The translations under genes and the position numbers were made by a program. This document shows, in pieces, positions 34,435 through 40,470 of a DNA stretch of 40,470 bases (its first letter is position 1; each line of letters begins with the position of its first letter). The notes beneath the pieces were generated by a model that was not told the origin of the DNA, made no database searches, and saw only the letters and a list, made by a program, of their open reading frames with translations. Source of the DNA: a bacterium. GTDB taxonomy: Bacteria; Cyanobacteriota; Vampirovibrionia; Obscuribacterales; Obscuribacteraceae. The DNA lies in assembly GCA_030431355.1 (NCBI GenBank), contig JAUIJG010000001.1:1-40470 (forward strand), in the 5' to 3' direction.

Positions 34435-34944
34435 ATGAGTGACAATATCCAGGATACTGCCACCAGTAATTCGAAGCTTGCTAACAGCTCTTCGAATGGC
34501 AGACAAATAGTAGATCTTTTTCCTGCCCTCTCGGACAAGAGAATGCTAACAATGCCTTCAATGAGACCAACTCCTGCGCCAAACGCAAATACACAAATAT
34601 CTATCTTTTCTCCGGTTTCTTTCGAAGAAGCTATAGAAATAGTCGAATGTTTGCGCTGCAGAGCAGCCACCACTATCTCCCTGGAGAACATGAAGAAGCT
34701 GGACGCCAAACGTCTGGTTGACTTCGTGGCTGGTGCCTCGGCAGCCCTGGATGGTGACTTTCATAAACTGAGCGAGCAGGTCTACATATTCTGCCCCAGC
34801 AACATAAAAATCACCGCAGACCTGGAAGAGGAAACAATTAAGGAGTCCGAAATACCCGACGATATCGGTGCCCTGGATTTCCTGTATCCCTCCGCAGTTC
34901 AGGCTGACGCCACTGCCAGCAGTTCGCCCTGGCTCCAGCAGTAG
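34435..34944 (+). CDS. sepF: Cell division protein SepF
   Basis: This is an FtsZ-binding membrane anchor of the division ring. The conserved SepF core is at about residues 58-125: 'FSPVSFEEAIEIVECLRCRAATTISLENMKKLDAKRLVDFVAGASAALDG', then 'LSEQVYIFCPSNIKI'. The open frame extends upstream to 34390, but the ATG at 34435 has the excellent RBS GAGGA with five-base spacing and is chosen (169 aa). The usual N-terminal amphipathic membrane-targeting helix is not obvious; the N-terminus is Ser/Asn-rich. It lies 232 bp after ispD, so it probably has its own promoter, which I could not place with confidence. Confidence 0.85.
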   Translation: MSDNIQDTATSNSKLANSSSNGRQIVDLFPALSDKRMLTMPSMRPTPAPNANTQISIFSPVSFEEAIEIVECLRCRAATTISLENMKKLDAKRLVDFVAGASAALDGDFHKLSEQVYIFCPSNIKITADLEEETIKESEIPDDIGALDFLYPSAVQADATASSSPWLQQ

Positions 34945-35146
34945 TGCATGAGCCTTTCAAGAATTAAGGATTTTTTAGAATCCACCAATCGCTAGTTCTA
35001 TGTGTTTGGCACTTCAAACTTTTTTACAGCCATAAGATGTCAGCACTGTTATCATTGAGTCTACATGGTCGAAGGCTTTCGCCCGTGTTTCCTCCGTACC
35101 TGATCCATACCTGATTCCTAATCCACCACAGGCAAAGACACAGGTA

Positions 35147-35183
35147 ACACATCTCCCCGGTCTTCCGGGGAGATGTGTGTTTT
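35147..35183. terminator. Strong hairpin terminator between convergent sepF and mnmH
   Basis: ACACATCTCCCCGG (35147-35160), loop TCTT and CCGGGGAGATGTGT (35165-35178) form a perfect 14-bp stem. GTTTT follows on the plus strand. It is directly after the mnmH stop on the minus strand and about 200 bp after sepF, so it probably works for both. Confidence 0.88.
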
Positions 35184-36286
35184 CAGGCTTTATCCACCGC
35201 TTCCGCCCTGACTCCGACATTCAAACCCATGCTCCACTCTTGAATTTTTTCGGCACAGGAGGTCACATCATCGCTACTGACCGAAAGAGCATAATCACTT
35301 TCGGGACTTAAATGGCGGCGATAAAGAGGATCATAGTAGTCGGTCAGAAGAGATTGCACAGCAAGCGAATAATTTCCCGACCGGAGCGCGTCCGATAAAT
35401 TGGACAACTTCTCCCTCCCCAGCCTCTCTTTAAAAATCTGAATTTTCTGGAGCAGTCCGTTTATCTCTTCCCCATAGGTCGCGAGGTCATACTCTCTTTC
35501 TATACGGGCAACCCGAGCCCCTAGAGACCCTTTCAATAAAATTCTGGTGCCCTTCTTTATACGCTCCATCAAAAATTCAGGCAATCGAATACTTCCTATC
35601 GACTTACTCTCCGCTTCAACAAAAAGGACTCCGCCAGGAACTCTTCTCAACTCGTCCCAGAGAAAACCGTCAAAGTTTTTCTGACTTGGTTGGCCTGGCA
35701 AACCCAAACCACCGAAGATAGAGCCCCGGTGGCTGGCAACACCTTCCAGGTCGAGCACCGAAGCACCAAGCTTCGACAGTTCTAAAAGAACCTCTGTTTT
35801 GCCGACCCCGGTCAGTCCATCCAATACCACCACCTCAAAAGGATACTGGTCAGAATCAAAATCGTTAAGCACCTGCTTGCGCCAGGCTTTGTAACCACCG
35901 GTCAGTCGCCAGCAATCAACTCCCATCAAACTGAGGAAACTGACCACAGCCTCGGAACGCATTCCCCCTCTCCAGCAATTTACGACCAGAGTATGATTCT
36001 CTCTCTTCTCTGAAAGAATACTGTTTACAATTGTCGGTATCTTGGGCGCCACTATAGACAGCGCCAACTTCCTCGCCCTGAACTCTCCTTCTTTACGGTA
36101 AACCGTCCCTACTTCCGCCCTTTCATCATCGCTGAGAAGCGGAACATTAACAGAGCCGGGAATATACTCTTTGATAAATTCACAGGGAGAACGGACATCC
36201 ACCATCACTTTATTATTGATGGTATTGAACCTTTTGACATCAAGCTCTCTCCAGGTCATATTCTCAACTGCCGGACGTTTCGGCAC
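35183..36286 (-). CDS. mnmH: tRNA 2-selenouridine synthase (MnmH/SelU/YbbB)
   Basis: This enzyme converts 2-thiouridine at the tRNA wobble position to 2-selenouridine, using selenophosphate, via a geranylated intermediate. The N-terminal rhodanese domain (about 12-140) carries the catalytic Cys C104 in 'VVNCWRGGMRS'. The C-terminal P-loop domain has GLTGVGKT at 157-164, followed by 'LDLEGVASHRGSIFGGLG', a family hallmark. At 367 aa it matches E. coli SelU (364). The GTG start at 36286 lies inside the end of rnj (23-bp overlap) and follows AAAAGGGGAAA. It is the last gene of the dap-rnj block and ends at a strong terminator. It implies a selenophosphate synthetase elsewhere in the genome. Confidence 0.93.
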   Translation of the reverse strand: MPKRPAVENMTWRELDVKRFNTINNKVMVDVRSPCEFIKEYIPGSVNVPLLSDDERAEVGTVYRKEGEFRARKLALSIVAPKIPTIVNSILSEKRENHTLVVNCWRGGMRSEAVVSFLSLMGVDCWRLTGGYKAWRKQVLNDFDSDQYPFEVVVLDGLTGVGKTEVLLELSKLGASVLDLEGVASHRGSIFGGLGLPGQPSQKNFDGFLWDELRRVPGGVLFVEAESKSIGSIRLPEFLMERIKKGTRILLKGSLGARVARIEREYDLATYGEEINGLLQKIQIFKERLGREKLSNLSDALRSGNYSLAVQSLLTDYYDPLYRRHLSPESDYALSVSSDDVTSCAEKIQEWSMGLNVGVRAEAVDKA

Positions 36287-38063
36287 TTTCCCCTTTTGCA
36301 GCGCTTGTTTTCACTCCTGAATCCACCGGAGTATGAATTCTGACCAGGACCAGGGGCTGAGCCCGCATCTCTTTGCCGAAATAGCTGAGCAAGTGAGCCT
36401 CCAGCGCTTCTGCTTTGAGCATGCCTGGCTTCTTAGATTTGAGATAGCTCAAGACTTCACCTTGAATTTGCAGAACAAACTCCTCTGCCGGAACTCCCCG
36501 GGGAAGAATTATGCCCCTGATGGAGATATCCGGTCCCGTCAGGGGGGAGCCGTCTTTGTCCACGGAAGCAACCACGGTTACAAGTCCGTCTTCAGACAGT
36601 AGCCGCCTGTCATCAACAATCTCCTCGTTGATTATCCAGGAGCGATTGGAGTCAACCAGCCTTATTCCGGACTCTACCTTCCCTGCTATCTTTCCTACCG
36701 CCTTTTTCTGGGACTGATCCAGGCTCACCTCAAGAACGTCGCCGTTCTCCATAACGAATACACCGTCTTGATCAACTCCACACTGAACAGCCAGATCGGC
36801 ATGACCGACCAACATCCTGTACTCACCGTGAACAGGCATGAACAATTGAGGATTGCAAATATTGAGCATGAGCTTCTGCTCTTCCCGGCAAGCATGCCCG
36901 GATACATGCACACCGGTGTTTCTTCCATAAACAACTTCGGCACCGGCGAGAAATAGTTTGTTGATTGTATTCGAAACCAACCTCTCATTTCCGGGAATAG
37001 GAGTGGCAGAAAGCACCACCGTATCTCCCGGCTCGATCTTTATAAGCTTATGCTCGTCATTGGCGATTCTGGTCAAGGCGCTCAGCGGCTCGCCCTGGCT
37101 ACCCGTGGTGAGAATAACCACTTGATCCGGCGGCATCTCTTTTACCTGCTCGACAGGAATTAGAAGATCATCCGGATAACTTGCGTATCCCAGCTCACGA
37201 GCCAACTCAGCGAATTTGTGCATGGAGCGGCCGAGTATTGCCACCTTTCTTCCATACCACATCGCCGCATTCAAAACCTGTTTGACACGGTGGACATTGC
37301 TGGCAAAAGTGGTGACGATTATTCGCTGGCGGGCACTGGCAAAGACTTCATTTATCTTCTTCCAGACCGTCTTTTCCGAGGGAGTGAAACCTTCCCGTTC
37401 TGTGTTGGTGCTATCACTCAAAAGAAGAATAATTCCTTCTTCCGAAGCGTTAGCCAGACTGGCAAAATCATAAAGTTCGCCATCCACCGGTGTGAAATCG
37501 AACTTGAAGTCTCCGGTGTGCACGACGGTGCCGATAGGGGTGCGAATGATTAGACTGAAAGCGTCGGCGATGGAATGGGTGCAGCGGATAAACTCAACTT
37601 CAAAACAACCGATCTTGACTCTTTGTCTGGGTTTTACCAGGGCAAGGTCAGTTCGGTCTTCTAGATCTGCTTCCTTCAACTTGGATTCAATCAGACCAAG
37701 AGCCAGAGCCGGTCCGTAAATTTTGGGAATTCTCATCTCTTTGAGAATGTATGGAATGCCACCAATATGGTCCTCGTGACCATGGGTGATGGCTAATCCT
37801 CTTAGTTTATGCTGGTTCTTTACTAGAAAAGAGATATCAGGAAGAACCAGATCAACACCGATCATCTCGTCGGTTGGAAACGCGAGTCCGGCATCCACCA
37901 GGATCATATCGTCACCATATATGAAGGCCATGGTGTTCTTGCCGATCTCACCAAGACCGCCAATTGGAACAATCTTCAACGACTCTGCCGAGTCCCCGGC
38001 GTCCAGATCATAGAACCTGGAGTTATTAGCCCCACTAGCTTTATCGCTACCTTCAACTGTCAA
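36264..38063 (-). CDS. rnj: Ribonuclease J
   Basis: This is a metallo-beta-lactamase/beta-CASP ribonuclease with 5'-3' exo- and endonuclease activity in mRNA decay and rRNA processing. The zinc motif HGHEDH is at residues 94-99, after the 'VDAGLAFP' strand. The beta-CASP region includes 'LLLSDSTNTEREGFTPSE', 'VTTFASNVHRVKQ', 'TTGSQGEPLSAL', 'VSGHACREE' and 'PVHGEYRML'. A C-terminal domain follows ('PRGVPAEEFVLQIQGEV'). At 599 aa it is slightly longer than B. subtilis RNase J (about 555). The TTG start at 38063 is supported by GGAGG eight bases upstream. It lies 27 bp after dapA. A dapA-RNase J neighbourhood is also known in Bacillus. Confidence 0.96.
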   Translation of the reverse strand: MTVEGSDKASGANNSRFYDLDAGDSAESLKIVPIGGLGEIGKNTMAFIYGDDMILVDAGLAFPTDEMIGVDLVLPDISFLVKNQHKLRGLAITHGHEDHIGGIPYILKEMRIPKIYGPALALGLIESKLKEADLEDRTDLALVKPRQRVKIGCFEVEFIRCTHSIADAFSLIIRTPIGTVVHTGDFKFDFTPVDGELYDFASLANASEEGIILLLSDSTNTEREGFTPSEKTVWKKINEVFASARQRIIVTTFASNVHRVKQVLNAAMWYGRKVAILGRSMHKFAELARELGYASYPDDLLIPVEQVKEMPPDQVVILTTGSQGEPLSALTRIANDEHKLIKIEPGDTVVLSATPIPGNERLVSNTINKLFLAGAEVVYGRNTGVHVSGHACREEQKLMLNICNPQLFMPVHGEYRMLVGHADLAVQCGVDQDGVFVMENGDVLEVSLDQSQKKAVGKIAGKVESGIRLVDSNRSWIINEEIVDDRRLLSEDGLVTVVASVDKDGSPLTGPDISIRGIILPRGVPAEEFVLQIQGEVLSYLKSKKPGMLKAEALEAHLLSYFGKEMRAQPLVLVRIHTPVDSGVKTSAAKGESAETSGS

Positions 38064-38090
38064 ATAGTTGTCCTCCAGTCAGGTTTAAGT

Positions 38091-39029
38091 TCAAATAGAT
38101 GATGGAGTAAGGAGGTTGGCAGACTCCAGTAAGGCGTCCATCTGTGACTTTTGTTTTGCATCCAGAGGAACCAGCGGCAAACGCAACCTGGAGGAGACCA
38201 GACCCATGCGGCTCAAGAAATACTTCAAACAGGTCGGATTCGGCGCTGCAAAAAGTCCTTTGAATACAGGTAGATACTTGTAATGAATCGTCCGAGCCTT
38301 GTCGAAATCACCGGCGAAGAAGGCATCAACCATGGCACCGATTTCAGAGCCGACCACATGGGAAGCGACCGATACCACTCCACAGGCTCCCACCGAGAGC
38401 ATCGGCAAGGTGAGATAATCATCTCCGCAATAGATACGAAAATCAGGAGCTTCACCGTCGGCAGACAATCGGGCAACAAGCTCCGCGGTCTGATCCACAT
38501 TGCCTGCGGAATCTTTGATGGCCTTGACCTGGGAACACTCTCTAGCCAGACGAATCATTGTTTCTGGCTCGATGTTGACACCACATCTGCCGGGAATGTT
38601 GTAGACGATGATGGGTACCGAAACCGCATTGGATACCGCCTGTACATGGGCAAAAATGCCTGCCTGACTGGGTTTATTGTAGTATGGAGCGACAACCAGG
38701 AGTCCCTGGGCACCGGCAGCTTCGGCAGCGATGGATGCCTCCACGCTGGTTCTTGTGTTATTGGAGCCGGAGCCGAAGATCACTTTAGCCCTTCCCCCGG
38801 CAAATTCGATGGTCTTCTTGAGCAGTTCCATCTTTTCCTGAGAGGTAAGGGTCGGACTCTCTCCAGTAGTGCCGGAAACTAAAATTGTCTCGGTTCTGTT
38901 CTCAATCAAGTGATTGACTAACTTTTCAAGGCTGCCATAGTCGATCTCATCATTCTCGTTGAAAGGCGTAGCCATAGCTGTAACTACCCTACCGAACAAG
39001 TCTCCATCGTTTCTTTGCAGCTCTGACAC
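38091..39029 (-). CDS. dapA: 4-hydroxy-tetrahydrodipicolinate synthase
   Basis: DapA condenses pyruvate with aspartate semialdehyde, the first committed step of lysine and meso-diaminopimelate synthesis. The Schiff-base Lys is K172 in 'AIKDSAGNVDQ'. The catalytic Tyr is Y143 in 'VYNIPGRCGVN', and 'SGTTGESPTL' with 'LVVAPYYNKPSQAG' complete the family pattern. The frame is open to 39122, but the GTG at 39029 has GGAGG nine bases upstream, gives a normal 312-residue protein and does not overlap asd, so it is chosen. It lies 28 bp after asd and 27 bp before rnj. Confidence 0.95.
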   Translation of the reverse strand: MSELQRNDGDLFGRVVTAMATPFNENDEIDYGSLEKLVNHLIENRTETILVSGTTGESPTLTSQEKMELLKKTIEFAGGRAKVIFGSGSNNTRTSVEASIAAEAAGAQGLLVVAPYYNKPSQAGIFAHVQAVSNAVSVPIIVYNIPGRCGVNIEPETMIRLARECSQVKAIKDSAGNVDQTAELVARLSADGEAPDFRIYCGDDYLTLPMLSVGACGVVSVASHVVGSEIGAMVDAFFAGDFDKARTIHYKYLPVFKGLFAAPNPTCLKYFLSRMGLVSSRLRLPLVPLDAKQKSQMDALLESANLLTPSSI

Positions 39030-39057
39030 TTTTTCTATCCTCCAACCGAGAACTATA

Positions 39058-40101
39058 TTATGTACTGACCGGCTTCCGGAGCAACTCATGCTCAACCATA
39101 TATTCTGCAATCCGCACTGCATTTAGTGCTGCACCGATTCTTAGATTGTCCGCTACCACCCAGAGATTGATACCACAATCAGATGATGTGTCTTTCCGAA
39201 TCCTGCCTACATAGACAGGGTCTAAACCAGCGCAGTCTAAAGGAGTCGGGTAATGCCCCTGGTCCGGGTCATCCCAAATTTCCACAATATCCGAATTGGC
39301 CAGACTCTCCCGAACTTGATGCGGGCTAACGCTCTTTTCCAGATCCAGGGTCACGCTTTCGCTATGTCCTATGACCACGGGTACCCTCACCGCCGTGCAA
39401 GTAATTTTCAAATCCGGCAACTGAAGAATCTTTCTGGTCTCTTCAATCACCTTCACCTCTTCTTTGGTGTATCCGTCCTCGGTGAACACATCTATTTGCG
39501 GAATCAGATTAAAAGCAATCTGCCTGGGCATCACCCTGGCTTCCGCTTCCCCACCATTCAAAAGCTGCCTGGACTGTTCTTCCAACTCATCCATAGCTTC
39601 TTTACCGCCACCGCTTACCGACTGGTAGGTGGAGACAACAACTCTCTTCAGTCCGGCCAGCTCATGAATTATCTTCAAGACGACCACAAGCTGAGAAGTG
39701 GAACAGTTCGGATTGGCCACTATACCTTTATGCTGCCTGAGAGCATCGCCGTTCACTTCAGGCACTACCAGCGGTACCGCTGGGTCCATGCGAAATGCGC
39801 TGGAATTATCTATGATGACGGCACCGCACTTAACTATGGTGGAGGCCCACTCCTTACTGACCCCAGCCCCTGCCGATGCCAAAACCATATCCACATCCTT
39901 GAATATCTCTTCGGAGGGTTCGGTTACCGTGTATTCCTTTCCTTTAAAAGATACTTTAGAGTTGGCGGAACGCTTGGAAGCTAGTGGATAAAGCTTGCCC
40001 AGAGGAAAGTTCCGACTTTCTAAAACCGAAATCAGCTCCTGGCCGACCCGTCCGGTGGCGCCTAAAATGGCGATATTTAAAGGTAGTTGATCATTTTGCA
40101 T
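39058..40101 (-). CDS. asd: Aspartate-semialdehyde dehydrogenase
   Basis: Asd reduces aspartyl phosphate to aspartate semialdehyde with NADPH, supplying DapA. The Rossmann motif GATGRVGQ is at residues 14-21. The active-site Cys is C133 in 'ANPNCSTSQLV', followed by 'VVSTYQSVSGGGKEAMDEL' and the later 'VRVPVVIGHSESVTLDLE' with the catalytic His. At 347 aa it has the usual length. The ATG at 40101 is preceded by GGAGGG ten bases upstream; the frame extends to a TTG at 40119, which overlaps that RBS and is rejected. Confidence 0.96.
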   Translation of the reverse strand: MQNDQLPLNIAILGATGRVGQELISVLESRNFPLGKLYPLASKRSANSKVSFKGKEYTVTEPSEEIFKDVDMVLASAGAGVSKEWASTIVKCGAVIIDNSSAFRMDPAVPLVVPEVNGDALRQHKGIVANPNCSTSQLVVVLKIIHELAGLKRVVVSTYQSVSGGGKEAMDELEEQSRQLLNGGEAEARVMPRQIAFNLIPQIDVFTEDGYTKEEVKVIEETRKILQLPDLKITCTAVRVPVVIGHSESVTLDLEKSVSPHQVRESLANSDIVEIWDDPDQGHYPTPLDCAGLDPVYVGRIRKDTSSDCGINLWVVADNLRIGAALNAVRIAEYMVEHELLRKPVST

Positions 40102-40181
40102 TGCTGAGACACCCTCCAACCTGCCAATTTAGCATGAACAGGGGATTAACTGAAGTTTCCAAGCACGTTATTCTCAGTTGT

Positions 40182-40470
40182 TTACAGTAAACTTTCAAGA
40201 CCCAGGGTAAATCCGTTCATCTTGGACACGGACCTGACACTCAAAACGATTCCTTTTTCAAAACAATCGGCATTGAAGCTGTTGTGTTTAATGGTAAGCA
40301 TCTCTCCCGGTGCGGCAAAGACAACTTCCTGGTGTGAGATAAGACCGGGGAGACGTAGGGAATGAATGCGAACACCGCTCTCGGTCTGACCGCCTCTCAC
40401 GCCTTGCAGCAACTCTCTTTCCTCCACTTCGGCAGGATTAAATTTATGGTCTGCCTCGGCCAGCTTAGAT
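40182..40470 (-). CDS. dapB: 4-hydroxy-tetrahydrodipicolinate reductase, C-terminal part (cut by window end)
   Basis: DapB reduces the DapA product to tetrahydrodipicolinate. Only the last 95 or so codons are in the window, and the frame stays open to base 40470. The read segment, 'KLAEADHKFNPAEVEERE' then 'GVRGGQTESGVRIHSLRLPG' and 'ISHQEVVFAAPGEMLTIKH', matches the conserved DapB C-terminal domain, with the ending 'VLSVRSVSKMNGFTLGL'. It is upstream of asd on the same strand (80-bp gap), giving the order dapB-asd-dapA-rnj-mnmH. A perfect palindrome, GTTTACAGTAAAC (40180-40192), spans its stop codon. Confidence 0.9.
   Translation of the reverse strand, partial: SKLAEADHKFNPAEVEERELLQGVRGGQTESGVRIHSLRLPGLISHQEVVFAAPGEMLTIKHNSFNADCFEKGIVLSVRSVSKMNGFTLGLESLL

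Noticed and set aside
34219..34506. 95-codon minus-strand ORF between ispD and sepF
   Set aside because: It overlaps the sepF start region and has no RBS or family features.
34945..35146. Possible tRNA or small RNA in the sepF-mnmH gap
   Set aside because: No cloverleaf or T-loop motif on either strand. Only a short tandem (TACCTGAT twice, near 35098-35116) is seen.
35014..35220. 68-codon minus-strand ORF crossing the terminator and the mnmH end
   Set aside because: It overlaps the real mnmH C-terminus and the strong hairpin in another frame, with no supporting signal.
39030..39122. Upstream extension of dapA
   Set aside because: It would overlap the asd end; the GTG at 39029 with GGAGG fits the family length.
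38283..39984. Long plus-strand ORFs at 38283-38882 and 39253-39984
   Set aside because: They are opposite dapA and asd, which are certain. The ORFs have no RBS or recognisable domain.
1..40470. CRISPR arrays, insertion sequences, prophage or integrase genes
   Set aside because: No regularly spaced repeats, transposase, integrase or terminal inverted repeats were found. The only dense repeats are the coding 33-mers at 5806-6270.

Overview
The window comes from a bacterium of the non-photosynthetic Cyanobacteria-related lineage (Vampirovibrionia/Melainabacteria, possibly Obscuribacterales-like). This is an inference from gene content, because no rRNA is present. The main evidence is an ATP synthase cluster in the cyanobacterial atp1 order (I/Z, a, c, b', b, delta, alpha, gamma, with beta and epsilon absent), a cyanobacteria-like SMC N-terminus, a PspA/IM30 protein and SepF. 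The gamma subunit lacks the insertion typical of phototrophs, and there are no photosynthesis genes.

Layout. 1-6.4 kb (minus strand) encodes exported proteins: a WG-repeat/TPR protein, a two-lobed M16 peptidase and a small protein built of 11-residue Lys-Gly repeats. 6.7-8.7 kb (plus) carries an exported M20 peptidase and a Nudix hydrolase. 8.7-13.4 kb (minus) carries two unknown membrane proteins, a lipoprotein, an EamA transporter, an exported 16-Cys copper-storage-like protein, a Cys-rich exported partner and an FmdB zinc ribbon. 13.4-16.6 kb (minus) has an M50 site-2 protease and a SpoIID-domain protein. 16.7-22.5 kb (minus) is the ATP synthase cluster. 22.9-23.7 kb (plus) is pspA, converging on a frameshifted tgt. 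24.9-27.7 kb holds an exported TPR protein converging on an array of GspE_N/MshEN-like domains. 28.1-34.9 kb (plus) is a chromosome segregation and division block: smc, scpA, scpB, ispD, sepF. 35.2-40.5 kb (minus) is a lysine/diaminopimelate and RNA block: dapB (cut by the window end), asd, dapA, rnj, mnmH, closed by a strong hairpin.

The conserved parts work as known modules: proton-driven ATP synthesis, SMC-ScpAB condensin with SepF, and aspartate-to-dihydrodipicolinate synthesis beside RNase J. The accessory parts are mostly envelope proteins of unknown role. The best candidates for something undescribed are the exported Lys-Gly 11-mer repeat protein, the stand-alone MshEN array and the secreted copper-storage-like pair. 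Two sites (M16 start, tgt) look like single-base indels, which may be sequencing errors. I saw no tRNA, rRNA, CRISPR array, transposase or prophage.
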